Below, piece after piece: positions 28,295-37,164 of a DNA stretch of 64,000 bases. Made by a program: the position numbers and the translations under genes. Below the pieces are notes generated by a model, which did no database searches, was not told the origin of the DNA, and saw only the letters and a list, made by a program, of their open reading frames with translations. Origin of the DNA: Hansschlegelia quercus (GTDB lineage: Bacteria > Pseudomonadota > Alphaproteobacteria > Rhizobiales > Methylopilaceae); contig NZ_SIUB01000003.1 in the NCBI RefSeq assembly GCF_004310425.1, positions 124,001-188,000 on the forward strand. The letters run 5' to 3'. Numbering within the stretch: position 1 is the first letter of the stretch; every line of letters begins with the position of its first letter.

Positions 28295-28962
28295 TGCAGC
28301 GACGAACTCGCGTCTCCCTTCGCGCGGGCAAGATCCATTTCGGTGACCGCGACCAATATCTCGGCGCGCGCCTTGAGGTCGGCGGCCTCCAGCAGCGCCT
28401 GCTTCTCGCGCGGGCCGAACGGGCTCATCATGGCGAGCGCGTTGACCAGCGCCTCGTTCGGCGCCCGGCGAATGCCGTCCCAGTCGGCCTCAAGGCTGTT
28501 GGCTTCGAGGTAATCCTTGAGCGTCTTCAGCAGCGCCTCGCGGTCGACGTCGTCCTGGCCCTCGCCTGGAGCGAGGTCCGCGACATAGTCGTCGAATGCG
28601 ACGCGCGCCTGACGATAGGGCGTCACTACGCTGAGCTCCTCGACGATCCTGAACCGGGCGACGCCGGTGAGCGTGATGAGATAGCGCCCATCGCCGGTCT
28701 CGCCGAAGGCGGTGAGCCGGCCGGCGCAGCCGATCTTCACGAGCTCGGGCCGCTCGTCGTCTTCCGCGGTCTCGGGATCCGGCTGGATCAGCCCGATGAT
28801 GCGGTGGCCGCGGATTGCGTCCTCGATCATCGAAAGATACCGCGGCTCGAACACATTGAGCGGCATTTCCCCTCGCGGCAGCAGCAGCGCGGCGCGCAGT
28901 GGGAAGAGCGGGACGACGCCCGGCAGCTCTTCGATCTTGTGATAAACGACGTTGGAGGCCAT
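28291..28962 (-). CDS. LON substrate-binding-domain protein
   Basis: Stand-alone homologue of the N-terminal substrate-binding domain of Lon protease, with no ATPase or protease part. [35 protein letters not shown] near residue 16 is diagnostic. 223 residues. It sits between a thioredoxin-TPR gene (11 bases upstream) and a Trm112 gene (overlapping), an order common in Hyphomicrobiales. The function is not established; a role in handling or presenting proteins is plausible but inferred only from the domain. Confidence 0.9.
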   Translation of the reverse strand: MASNVVYHKIEELPGVVPLFPLRAALLLPRGEMPLNVFEPRYLSMIEDAIRGHRIIGLIQPDPETAEDDERPELVKIGCAGRLTAFGETGDGRYLITLTGVARFRIVEELSVVTPYRQARVAFDDYVADLAPGEGQDDVDREALLKTLKDYLEANSLEADWDGIRRAPNEALVNALAMMSPFGPREKQALLEAADLKARAEILVAVTEMDLARAKGDASSSLQ

Positions 28963-28973
28963 GGGCGATCAGA

Positions 28974-29867
28974 TCACGAGAACAGCAGCGAGGACAGCCG
29001 CTTCCGGCCGGCGATCGTGTGCTCGTCCTTCGAGCCCCAGGCTTCGAACAGCTTGACGAGCTCCTTGCGTGCGCCGTCCTCCTCCCAGGTCCGGTCACGC
29101 CGGACGATCTCGAGCAGATGAGCGACCGCCTCCTTGCGCAGGCCCGCGGCGGCGAGGCCGACCGCGAGGTCGAAGCGCGCGCGGTGGTCGGCGGGATCGG
29201 CCGCGACTCTCGCCTCGAGCGGCGCGAGGTCGCCGACGGCTGCGGCGCGTTCGGCGATTTCGATCTGCGCCTTGACGGCGGTGAAGGCCTCGTCGGTGGG
29301 CGAAGCCGCCGCGACGATCTCCTTGGCCCCTTCGAGGTCGCCGGTCGCGAGACGCGCCCCGGCGAGTCCCGCGAGCGCCGCGGCGTTCTCCGGCTCGGCC
29401 TCCAGCAGGGCGGCATAGAGTTCGACCGCGGTCGCCGCGTCGCCCGCCTCCAGCATCGCGTCGGCTTCGGCCAGGATGTCGCCCGCCTCGTCCGGCAGTT
29501 CCTCGCCAAGAATGCGAGCGACGAAAGCCTGCACCTGCGCCTCGGGCAATGCGCCCATAAAGCCGTCGACCGGCTGCCCGCGGGTGAAGGCGATGACGGC
29601 GGGGATGGACTGGATGCCGAGCTGGCCCGCGATTTGGGGATGCTCGTCGATGTTCATGGTCGCGAGCTTCACCTTGCCGCCGGCGGCCTTGACCACCTTT
29701 TCGAGCACAGGGGTGAGCTGGCGGCACGGGCCGCACCATGGCGCCCAGAAGTCGACCAGAACCGGCGTGGTCGTCGACGCCTGCACGACGTCCTTCACGA
29801 AGGTCTGGGTCGTCGTCGCGACGATCAACCCATCCGTCGCAGCGGTCGTGGCGTCACCGGCGAGCAT
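28974..29867 (-). CDS. thioredoxin-TPR protein, CnoX/YbbN type co-chaperone
   Basis: N-terminal thioredoxin domain with an intact redox motif WAPWCGPCRQL near residue 45, fused to a C-terminal tetratricopeptide region (EAGDILAEADAMLEAGDAAT; AALAGLAGARLATGDLEGA). This is the CnoX/YbbN architecture, which in E. coli is a redox-linked holdase that hands clients to GroEL; E. coli lacks the full CXXC whereas here it is CGPC. Start ATG 29867 is supported by GGGAGA upstream; the frame is open to 30110 but that part overlaps the promoter region. 297 residues. Confidence 0.92.
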   Translation of the reverse strand: MLAGDATTAATDGLIVATTTQTFVKDVVQASTTTPVLVDFWAPWCGPCRQLTPVLEKVVKAAGGKVKLATMNIDEHPQIAGQLGIQSIPAVIAFTRGQPVDGFMGALPEAQVQAFVARILGEELPDEAGDILAEADAMLEAGDAATAVELYAALLEAEPENAAALAGLAGARLATGDLEGAKEIVAAASPTDEAFTAVKAQIEIAERAAAVGDLAPLEARVAADPADHRARFDLAVGLAAAGLRKEAVAHLLEIVRRDRTWEEDGARKELVKLFEAWGSKDEHTIAGRKRLSSLLFS

Positions 29868-30082
29868 GCGCGTCTCCCTGTGTGGCGCGCGTGATCGTCG
29901 CGCCTCAAGTGCGGGCAGAGATGGGGGATGCGCGAGGCGAATGCAAATCTGAGACAAAACGACATGGCCGACGTTAGGTAGCCGGGGGTGGCGCTCGTCT
30001 TCAGGCCCTCTTAATGAGAACGACCGCAGCATAAGGCGAAGCCCGGCTGTTACAGAGGCTTGGCGGCAGGAGAGCAGAATAG

Positions 30083-31351
30083 ATGGACGTGGCGACGTCG
30101 AACCGCCCAAAGGTCGTGGTCGTGGGCGGAGGTTTTGGCGGCCTCACCGTCGCGATGAGCCTCGCCAAGGCCGACGTCGAGGTCACCATTCTCGATCGCC
30201 ACAATTACCACTGCTTCCAGCCGTTGCTCTACCAGGTCGCAACCGCCGAACTGTCGCCCGGCGACATCGCCTGGCCGATCCGCCACGTCCTGCGCAAGCA
30301 GAAGAACGCCCGCGTGCTGCTCGGCAAGGTCGAGGCGGTGGATGTCGAGAACAAGAGGGTGATCGCCGACACGATCACCCTCCCCTATGACGAACTGGTC
30401 CTCGCGACCGGCGCGACGCACTCCTATTTCGGCCATGACGAATGGGAGAAGTCGGCGCCCGGCCTGAAGCGGGTCGAGGATGCGACCATCATCCGCCGCC
30501 GCCTGCTGCTCGCCTTCGAGCGCGCCGAGCTCTCAGACGACCCGGAGGAGCGCGAGCGGCTGCTGACCTTCGCGATCGTGGGGGCCGGACCAACCGGCGT
30601 CGAGATGGCCGGCGCGATCATCGAGGTGGCCCGGCAGGTCATGCCGTCGGAGTTCCGCCGCATCGAGACGCGCACGACCCGCGTCATCCTGATCGAGGCT
30701 GGTCCGCGCGTGCTGCCGGCGTTCTCCGAAAAGCTGTCGGCCTATACGCAGAAGTCGCTCGAGGAGATGGGCGTCGAGGTCATGACCTCGACGCGCGTGA
30801 CCAATTGTGACGAGACCGGCGTCGATATCGAAGCCGGGCGCATCGAAGCCGCGACGGTGATCTGGGCTGCAGGCGTCGTCGCCTCGGATGCGGGACGTTG
30901 GATCGGGGCCGAGCGCGACAATGCTGGCCGCGTGGTCGTAACGCCTGATCTGAGCGTGCCCGGTCATCCCGAGATTTTCGTGATCGGTGACACGGCCTCC
31001 GCCAAGACGGCGGACGGCAAGCCGATCCCCGGCATCGCGCCGGCCGCGAAGCAGATGGGCGCGCACGTCGCCGACGTCATCGCCTCGCGAGCGCGCGGGG
31101 CGATTCCGCCAAAGGCGTTCCACTACCGCCACCAGGGGGATTTTGCGACGATCGGCCGGCGCTCGGCCGTGATGCGGCTGCCCTATCTGGAGATGTCCGG
31201 GCTGATGGCCTGGCTCGTCTGGTGCGTCGCGCACATCTACTTCCTGATCGGCGCTCGCAATCGTCTGACCGTGGCGTTCAAGTGGGTGTGGGATTTCGCG
31301 ACCTTCCAGCGCGGCGCCCGGCTGATCACCGACCAGCGCGACCAGCTCTGA
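30083..31351 (+). CDS. ndh: type II NADH:quinone oxidoreductase
   Basis: Non-proton-pumping NADH dehydrogenase, membrane-associated, passing electrons to quinone. FAD motif VVVGGGFGGLTVAMSLAKADVE is at residues 11-32, LDRHNYHCFQPLLYQVATAELSPGDIAWPIR follows, the NADH motif is IVGAGPTGVEMAGAI near residue 170, and the second FAD motif is IFVIGDTAS. The C-terminal amphipathic region (LMAWLVWCVAHIYFLIGARNRL) would bind the membrane. 422 residues. The upstream gap from the thioredoxin gene is divergent. Confidence 0.93.
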   Translation: MDVATSNRPKVVVVGGGFGGLTVAMSLAKADVEVTILDRHNYHCFQPLLYQVATAELSPGDIAWPIRHVLRKQKNARVLLGKVEAVDVENKRVIADTITLPYDELVLATGATHSYFGHDEWEKSAPGLKRVEDATIIRRRLLLAFERAELSDDPEERERLLTFAIVGAGPTGVEMAGAIIEVARQVMPSEFRRIETRTTRVILIEAGPRVLPAFSEKLSAYTQKSLEEMGVEVMTSTRVTNCDETGVDIEAGRIEAATVIWAAGVVASDAGRWIGAERDNAGRVVVTPDLSVPGHPEIFVIGDTASAKTADGKPIPGIAPAAKQMGAHVADVIASRARGAIPPKAFHYRHQGDFATIGRRSAVMRLPYLEMSGLMAWLVWCVAHIYFLIGARNRLTVAFKWVWDFATFQRGARLITDQRDQL

Positions 31352-31458
31352 CCAGAAATCACGGAATCGCGAACCGCTCCGGAACGGCGACCCACTTTAT
31401 GCGTTGTCAGCCGTTATGAATGGGAGGGGTGCCCTCCCGCATTATGGGAGGCGACGCT

Positions 31459-31542
31459 ATGCTTAAAGGCGGACTTCTTTGGCTGATCGGCATTCCGCTG
31501 CCGATCATCATCGTGCTCTGGCTGCTCGGCGTCTTCCACTAA
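31459..31542 (+). CDS. 27-residue hydrophobic microprotein
   Basis: ATG at 31459, stop TAA at 31540-31542. The 27 residues begin MLKGGLLWLIGIPLPIIIVL and end WLLGVFH: one Leu/Ile-rich transmembrane segment with a central Pro-x-Pro kink and a single charged residue (Lys3). A ribosome-binding site GGGAGG ends about eight bases upstream, and a strong terminator follows 22 bases after the stop, so it has the marks of a real gene. It may be transcribed from ndh or alone; its role is unknown. Confidence 0.75.
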   Translation: MLKGGLLWLIGIPLPIIIVLWLLGVFH

Positions 31543-31564
31543 GGCTGCCAGCCTGAACTGATCG

Positions 31565-31592
31565 AAACGCCGCGGCTAAGTCCGCGGCGTTT
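31565..31592. terminator. bidirectional intrinsic terminator
   Basis: Stem AAACGCCGCGG (31565-31575), loop CTAAGT, CCGCGGCGTTT (31582-31592), with T-rich sequence after on the plus strand. It separates the microprotein from the convergent FtsX-type permease. Confidence 0.9.
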
Positions 31593-31603
31593 GTCGTTTA
31601 GCC

Positions 31604-34129
31604 TCACATGTTCCTGAGATGGCGCGCCGGCTTTTCGCCAAGGACGCGCCACGTGCCCGCGAGACCTAGGGCGATGGTCAGGAGAAGCGCGCCGACAGCG
31701 GCGAGCCCGGCGCCCAGGGGATCGAACGCGAAATCGATCCCCATGATGCCCGCGGTCAGGCCCCATGCGGCAAGCGAGCCGACGATCAACCCGAAGATCG
31801 CGGTGATCAGCCCAAGCAGAGCATATTCCGCGGCGAACGCCGCCAGCAGCCGCCCGCGCGTCGCGCCCAGCGTCTTCAGGATCACCGCCTCGTAGACCCT
31901 CCGGCGATGGCCTGCGGCGAGCGCGCCCGCGAGCACCAGGATGCTGGCCGCCAGCGTCACGCCGCTGGCGGCGCGGATCGCCAGCCCGAGGCTGCGTACG
32001 ACTTCGCCGATGGAGGCGAGCGCGTCCTTGACGCGGATCGCCGTGACCGACGGGAAGGCCTGCGTCGTCTCGCGCATCACCGCGAACTCCTGTTTGTCGC
32101 CGCCGCCGTTGGGCAGCGTCAGCGTCGCGAGGTTCATGTAAGGCGCGCCGGCGAAGGCGTTCGGCGCAAACACCATGAAGAAGTTGATCCCGAGCGTCTC
32201 CCACGAGACTTCGCGGAAGTTCGCAACCTTGGCGTTGATGGTGCGGCCGAGCACGTTGACGCCGATCTCGTCGCCGACGGACAAACCCAGAGCTGCGCCG
32301 AGCTTCTTCTCAAACGAGACCAGCGGCGGCCCGGAATAATCCTTGGGCCACCATTCTCCGTCGACGATTTTGGAGCCCTCGGGCACGTCGGCCGAGAATG
32401 TGACGCCGCGGTCGCCGCGCAGCGCCCAGCGATACTCCGGATCGACGTTGGCCGCGTCCGCCGACTGGCCCTTCAGCGAAACGATGAAGCCGCGCAGCAT
32501 TGGGGCCGTCGCCAGCTCGGCCTTGGGCGCCGCGGCGCGGACCGTCTCGGCGAAGCGGTCGCGTTCGCCCGAAGGAATATCAAGGAAGAAGAAGGCCGGG
32601 GCCTTCGCCGGCAGCTCCTGGGAGATCTGGCGGCGGATCGAGCTGTCGATCAACGTCAGCGTCACCAGGAGTACGAGACCGAGGCCGAGCGACAACACGA
32701 CGGAGGGCGTCAGCGCGCCGGGCCGGTGGACATTCGCGAGCGCCAGCCTGAGCTCCGCCGAGCGGGGCCTCGGCGCATGGGCGGTGAGCCGCATGATGCC
32801 CCAGGCGATCAGCCGGAGCGCGACGAAGACCGCGACCGTAGCGCCGACGAAGATGGTGGCGATGCGCCTGTCATAGGCGGCGTAGACCGCGAGCAGCGCC
32901 AGCGCCACGGCGAGCGCGGCGGTCGCCGCCACATAGGGCCACCGCGGCAGGCGCCGGGTCGGCGCGACCTGTTCCCGGAACAAGGCGGCCACGGGCACGT
33001 CGTGCGTGCGGCCGAGGGGCCAGACGGCGAACGCCAGCGCCGCCAGCGCGCCATAGGCCGCCGCAAGCGCCAACGTCTCGGGATAGATCGACGGCGCCAG
33101 CGGTAGGGGCGCGACGCCTTCAAGCGCCCTTGCGGCCGCGAAGGGCAGCGCGACGCCCACCACGAGCCCGATCGCTACGCCAAGGACGCCGAGCGCCGCG
33201 ACCTGCGCGAGATGAATGAGGAAGACGGTGAAGCCCGAGGCGCCGACGCTCTTCAGCGCAGCGATCGTCTCGCGTTTCCGGTCGACAAAGGCCGACACGG
33301 CGTTCGCGACGCCGACCCCGCCGACGACCAGCGCGGCGAGGCCGACGATCGTGAGAAATTCGGTGAAGTGGTTGACGTTGCGCTCAAGCTGAGGCGCCGC
33401 GTTGCCGCGCGAGCGAATTTCGAAGGCCGCGTCCGGGGCCGCTCGCTCGATCTCCGACGTTGCGCGCGTGACGGCTTCATCTCCCCGCGCCGCTTCGGGA
33501 AGCGCGAGCCGGTAGCTCCACTTGATGAGCGCGCCGGGCTGGATAAGCCCCGACGCCCGCAGCGCCTGTTCACTGACAAGCACGCGCGGCCCAAAACCGA
33601 CGCCCTCCGACAGGCGGTCCGGCTCGCTCGCGAGCGTCGCGCGGATTTCGAAGCTCGACGATCCGATCGTGAGGTGGTCGCCGACCTTGAGGCCGAGGCG
33701 CGCGAGCAGAGCGGGATCGACAGCGGCGCCCCAGGAGCCGTTCGCCTGGCCGGTGAGCTCCGGCAGAGGGCGGGCCGGCTCGAGCGTCGCCTGTCCTACC
33801 ATGGGCCAGGAGGCGTCGACCGCCTTGAGCTCGACCAAAGCGGCGTCGCCGGACGCGACCCGCGCCATCGAACGGAGCGTGACGACGGTCGCTACCCTGC
33901 CGTGGCTCGCGACCGCGGCCTTTTCAGCGTCGGTCGCCTCCCGGTTCATCAACGAGAACGATGCGTCCCCGCCGAGGATCGTGCGGCCCTCGCGCGCCAG
34001 TCCTTCAGTCAGTCCGCGCGCGAGCGAACCGACGCCCGCGATCGCCGCGACGCCGAGCGCCAGGCAGAGCAGGAAGACCGCGAAGCCGCGGATCCCGCCG
34101 CGCAATTCGCGCGCGGCGAGCCGCAGCAC
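31604..34129 (-). CDS. FtsX-family ABC transporter permease (YbbP-like)
   Basis: Inner-membrane permease of the FtsX/MacB superfamily, large two-module YbbP type, about 840 residues. The N-terminus ELRGGIRGFAVFLLCLALGVAAIAGVGSLARG is the first helix; periplasmic domains alternate with helix triplets, and two FtsX cores end AIGLVVGVALPFAAARALEG and LIVGSLAAWGLTAGIMGIDF. The open frame extends to 34267, but that extension is encoded by the family A repeat; GTG 34127-34129, immediately before LRLAARELRGG, fits relatives better, though no good ribosome-binding site marks it. It follows the ATPase gene and is part of the YbbA-YbbP-TesA cluster. Confidence 0.88.
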   Translation of the reverse strand: MLRLAARELRGGIRGFAVFLLCLALGVAAIAGVGSLARGLTEGLAREGRTILGGDASFSLMNREATDAEKAAVASHGRVATVVTLRSMARVASGDAALVELKAVDASWPMVGQATLEPARPLPELTGQANGSWGAAVDPALLARLGLKVGDHLTIGSSSFEIRATLASEPDRLSEGVGFGPRVLVSEQALRASGLIQPGALIKWSYRLALPEAARGDEAVTRATSEIERAAPDAAFEIRSRGNAAPQLERNVNHFTEFLTIVGLAALVVGGVGVANAVSAFVDRKRETIAALKSVGASGFTVFLIHLAQVAALGVLGVAIGLVVGVALPFAAARALEGVAPLPLAPSIYPETLALAAAYGALAALAFAVWPLGRTHDVPVAALFREQVAPTRRLPRWPYVAATAALAVALALLAVYAAYDRRIATIFVGATVAVFVALRLIAWGIMRLTAHAPRPRSAELRLALANVHRPGALTPSVVLSLGLGLVLLVTLTLIDSSIRRQISQELPAKAPAFFFLDIPSGERDRFAETVRAAAPKAELATAPMLRGFIVSLKGQSADAANVDPEYRWALRGDRGVTFSADVPEGSKIVDGEWWPKDYSGPPLVSFEKKLGAALGLSVGDEIGVNVLGRTINAKVANFREVSWETLGINFFMVFAPNAFAGAPYMNLATLTLPNGGGDKQEFAVMRETTQAFPSVTAIRVKDALASIGEVVRSLGLAIRAASGVTLAASILVLAGALAAGHRRRVYEAVILKTLGATRGRLLAAFAAEYALLGLITAIFGLIVGSLAAWGLTAGIMGIDFAFDPLGAGLAAVGALLLTIALGLAGTWRVLGEKPARHLRNM

Positions 34130-34153
34130 GAGGGGAGAACGAAAAAAGTGTTC

Positions 34154-34271
34154 GCGCTTCGAGACGCCCGCTGTCGTGGGCTCCTCGGCATGGGGGACGT
34201 TGAGGGTCAAAGAACGCAGACCTTCCTCATGCTGAGGAGCCGTCCGGAGGACGGCGCCTCGAAGCACGCAG
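34154..34271. repeat. dispersed palindromic repeat family A, inverted pair
   Basis: Units at 34154-34197 and 34221-34271 face each other across a short spacer, with cores CTCCTCGGCATG and CTCATGCTGAGGAGC and outer ends CGCTTCGAGACG / CTCGAAGCACGCAG. The element lies between the ATPase and permease genes of one ABC cluster and keeps the permease frame open upstream of its likely start. Confidence 0.82.
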
Positions 34272-34286
34272 CGTGGTGACGCGCGC

Positions 34287-34967
34287 TCACGCCGCCCGCT
34301 CTGCAGGCTCGATGCGGCCGGAGCGAAGGCGGATCGTGCGGCCGCAACGCGCGGCGAGCGCGTTGTCGTGGGTCACGATGATGAGCGTCGCGTTACGCTC
34401 AGCGGTCTTCTCGAACAGCAGATCGGCGATCTGTCGGCCGGTCGTCTCGTCGAGATTGCCGGTGGGCTCATCGGCGACCAGGATCGCGGGCCTCGAAACC
34501 AGCGCCCGGGCAAGCGCGACGCGCTGCTGCTCGCCGCCCGACAGTTCCGCTGGCCTGTGCTCGGCGCGATCGGCGAGGCCGACGGCGGCGAGTTCGGCGC
34601 GGGCGCGCTCGAACGCGTTCGGCTCGCCGGCGAGCTCGAGCGGCGTCGCGACGTTTTCGAGCGCCGTCATGGTCGGGATGAGATGGAAGGATTGGAACAC
34701 CACCCCTATGTTCCGTCCACGGAAGCGCGCAAGCCCGTCCTCGTTCAACGAGACGAGGTCCTGGCCGAGCGCGTGAACGGAACCGCCGTCGGGGCGTTCC
34801 AGTCCCGCGATCGTCATCAGCAGCGTGGATTTTCCGGAGCCGGACGGGCCGACGAGGCCGATCGTTTCGCCGCGCTCGATGACGAGGCTGACGCCTTTGA
34901 GAATGTGCACCCGCGCTGCGCCCTGGCCCAGCGAGAGCTCGACGCCCTGGAGTTCGACAGCCGACAT
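34287..34967 (-). CDS. ABC transporter ATP-binding protein (YbbA/LolD-like)
   Basis: ATPase partner of the FtsX-type permease. Walker A GLVGPSGSGKSTLLMTIAG near residue 37, signature LSGGEQQRVALARALVS near residue 142, Walker B ILVADEPTGNLD and the switch histidine VTHDNALA are intact. 226 residues, typical of the MacB/LolD group. Its ATG (34965-34967) overlaps by two bases the ATG of the divergent esterase. In E. coli the equivalent ybbA lies beside tesA in the same divergent arrangement, and the transported substrate is unknown. Confidence 0.93.
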   Translation of the reverse strand: MSAVELQGVELSLGQGAARVHILKGVSLVIERGETIGLVGPSGSGKSTLLMTIAGLERPDGGSVHALGQDLVSLNEDGLARFRGRNIGVVFQSFHLIPTMTALENVATPLELAGEPNAFERARAELAAVGLADRAEHRPAELSGGEQQRVALARALVSRPAILVADEPTGNLDETTGRQIADLLFEKTAERNATLIIVTHDNALAARCGRTIRLRSGRIEPAERAA

Positions 34968-35685
34968 GAGGTTTCCGACGCAAAATGAGCGCGCGAAGAA
35001 GGCCGGCGCCGCATCGCGATATATTCACGACAACGCCGCACGCCACCCTTCGCGGCGTCTGGTCTCAGCGGCGATCGCCGCTTCTCTCGCAGGCGTGATG
35101 GGCTCGCCGGTCCGGGCAGCCGCGCCCGTCAAGCTCGTCGCCTTGGGCGACAGCCTGACCGCGGGCTACGGGCTCCCGGCGAACGAAGGCTTCACCGCGA
35201 AGCTTCAGGCGGCACTGAAGGCGCGCGGGCGGGACGTCATCGTAGGAAACGCGGGCGTTTCGGGGGATACGGCGACGGGCGGCGCCGACCGCGTGGACTG
35301 GTCCGTGCCGGAGGGCACGCAGGGCGTGATCGTCGAGCTCGGCGCCAACGACATGCTCCGCGGGGTCGATCCCAAGATCACCCGCGCTGCGTTGACCCGC
35401 GTTCTGGATAGGCTCGCCGCCCGAAAAATCCCGGCGATGCTGGCCGGCATGAAGGCGCTGAGAAACCTAGGGCCGGATTACATCGAGGCGTTCGAGTCGA
35501 TCTACCCGGACCTTGCGAAATCCCGCGGGCTCGTCCTCTACCCGTTCTTCCTCGAAGGCGTGGCGGGCGATCGCTCGCTCGCCTTGCAGGACGGCGTCCA
35601 CCCGAACGCGAAAGGCGTTGACAAGATCGTGGCCGGGATCCTGCCGAGCGTCGAACAGTTTCTCGACCAGATCAAAGGCGGGTGA
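34966..35685 (+). CDS. tesA: TesA-like SGNH esterase / arylesterase, exported
   Basis: Periplasmic GDSL-type hydrolase (thioesterase I/lysophospholipase L1 family). SGNH blocks are visible: LVALGDSLTAGYGLP (Ser), GNAGVSGDTATGG (Gly), VELGANDMLRG (Asn) and DGVHPNAKG (Asp-His). A leader VSAAIAASLAGVMGSPVRAAA precedes the catalytic domain and looks like a signal peptide with a long basic N-region if ATG 34966 is used. No closer ATG exists before ATG 35098, inside the leader. It is divergent from the ABC ATPase gene. Confidence 0.87.
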   Translation: MRFPTQNERAKKAGAASRYIHDNAARHPSRRLVSAAIAASLAGVMGSPVRAAAPVKLVALGDSLTAGYGLPANEGFTAKLQAALKARGRDVIVGNAGVSGDTATGGADRVDWSVPEGTQGVIVELGANDMLRGVDPKITRAALTRVLDRLAARKIPAMLAGMKALRNLGPDYIEAFESIYPDLAKSRGLVLYPFFLEGVAGDRSLALQDGVHPNAKGVDKIVAGILPSVEQFLDQIKGG

Positions 35686-35784
35686 CGCGCGGGCGCTCCA
35701 ACTTACGCTGTTAAGATCGGCGTTCCCGACTTGAAACACCTGACGGCGCGGCCTTTCGTAAGGGCCCGCCTCCAGAGCCCCGCC

Positions 35785-36318
35785 GTGCCGCGTCTCTTCA
35801 CCGCCATCGAAATCCCGGAAGACATTGGGGCCGCCCTCGCGACCTATCGCGGCGGCCTCTCCGGCGCGCGCTGGATCGACGTCGAGAATTACCACGTCAC
35901 GCTTCGCTTCCTCGGCGACGTGGATGACGAGACCGCGCGTGAAGCCTCCTATCTGCTCGGCCATGTCAGGCGCGCGCCGTTCGACGTCACGATCGAGGGG
36001 ATCGACGTCTTCGGCGGCTCTCGGCCGAGGGCGCTGATCGCGCGAGTGAAGCCCTCGACGGCGCTGACGGAGTTGCAGGCCGAGCACGAGCGCCTGATGC
36101 GGCGCGCAGGACTGGAGCCGGAGCGGCGCAACTTCACGCCGCACGTGACCCTGGCGCGGCTGCGCGACGCATCTTCCAGGGCAGTGGCGGACTATCTCGG
36201 GCTGCGCGGCGGACCAACGCGCCTGTCCTTCCGCGCAGAGCGGTTCGTGCTCTACTCCTCGCGGGACTCGGTCGGCGGCGGCCCATACGTCGAGGAAGCC
36301 ACCTACGTCCTGCGCTGA
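35785..36318 (+). CDS. thpR: RNA 2',3'-cyclic phosphodiesterase (2'-5' RNA ligase family)
   Basis: 2H-phosphoesterase with the two catalytic H-x-T motifs: NYHVTLRFLGDV near residue 38 and NFTPHVTLARLRD near residue 126. PRLFTAIEIPEDIGAAL opens the domain, so GTG 35785 is preferred to TTG 35731, which would add eighteen unmatched residues. 177 residues, typical. It hydrolyses 2',3'-cyclic phosphates in RNA in characterised members; the physiological substrate is unknown. Confidence 0.9.
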   Translation: MPRLFTAIEIPEDIGAALATYRGGLSGARWIDVENYHVTLRFLGDVDDETAREASYLLGHVRRAPFDVTIEGIDVFGGSRPRALIARVKPSTALTELQAEHERLMRRAGLEPERRNFTPHVTLARLRDASSRAVADYLGLRGGPTRLSFRAERFVLYSSRDSVGGGPYVEEATYVLR

Positions 36319-36322
36319 GGCG

Positions 36323-37054
36323 TCAGATCTGGGCTCGGCGGATCAGGCGGCGCACGACGCCGGTTCCGGCGATCTCGGGCCTCGGCGGCATGATAACGGC
36401 CTTAGAGGCGGCGACACGGTCCATCATCAGGCGGCAGGCCTCGCCGTAAAGCCTGATGTCGGCGATGTTCAGCGCATAGAGCTTCTGGCGCGTGCGCGGG
36501 CTCACGTCGACCAGCTCGCTCACCGCATTGTAGCGGCGGCTGAGCACAGGCGCCTCCTCGCCGAACAGCATGGCGAGGCCGAGCTCGAAGCGCTCCGTCA
36601 CGCCGACAAAGGCGAGGTCCTCAAGCGCGTATCCGCCGAGATAACGCGTCGCCATGTTCCGGATCCTGCGCTTGCGCGCGAAGCTGACGAGCGGCAGCGC
36701 CCCGGACTTGATCTCCTTGTCGAAGGCCCATTTGGTCGGCCGCTCCTTGATGAACGAGTAATGGGAGACCAGCCTGTCGATAGGATCTCGCAGCCAGGTG
36801 ATCACCTGCCGCGACGGATCGTCTACCGCGTCCTTGACCGTATCGAGCGTATAATGGCCGTGCAGGACCTCGATCCCCGCGCTCTCGAGAGCCGGCACCT
36901 GATCGGCCAGCGCCCTTCGGGAAACCTTGAGCAGCGGATGCGTGGCCGGGTCGTTCGGACCGTAATACAGCGCGAGCCGGTCTCCGTAGCGCTCCTTGAG
37001 CGCATTGCGGAAGCTGGTGCCGGCGGTCTTCGGAATGTGGACTGAAAAGATCAT
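36323..37054 (-). CDS. sulfotransferase-family protein
   Basis: Family 2-like sulfotransferase using PAPS. The 5'-phosphosulfate-binding loop is at the extreme N-terminus (FSVHIPKTAGTSFRNAL, residues 3-19) and the 3'-phosphate-binding segment is TWLRDPIDRLVSHYSFI near residue 85. 243 residues. Such enzymes commonly sulfate cell-surface glycans in Proteobacteria, but no glycan biosynthesis genes are adjacent, so the acceptor is unknown. It converges on thpR with four bases between. Confidence 0.85.
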   Translation of the reverse strand: MIFSVHIPKTAGTSFRNALKERYGDRLALYYGPNDPATHPLLKVSRRALADQVPALESAGIEVLHGHYTLDTVKDAVDDPSRQVITWLRDPIDRLVSHYSFIKERPTKWAFDKEIKSGALPLVSFARKRRIRNMATRYLGGYALEDLAFVGVTERFELGLAMLFGEEAPVLSRRYNAVSELVDVSPRTRQKLYALNIADIRLYGEACRLMMDRVAASKAVIMPPRPEIAGTGVVRRLIRRAQI

Positions 37055-37164
37055 GCTGCTGAAGGCGCTTTAAAACCGGCTGGAATTGAAGGAGAGGCTT
37101 GCAGTGTCCGCGGCTTGACCGCGCTTTCCGGCGGGAGCATGACGTTCGCATCAGGAGACGCGAA

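Noticed and set aside
28490-29509. 339-codon minus-strand frame
   Set aside because: It overlaps the LON-domain and thioredoxin-TPR genes in another frame and shows only Arg/Ser-rich sequence.
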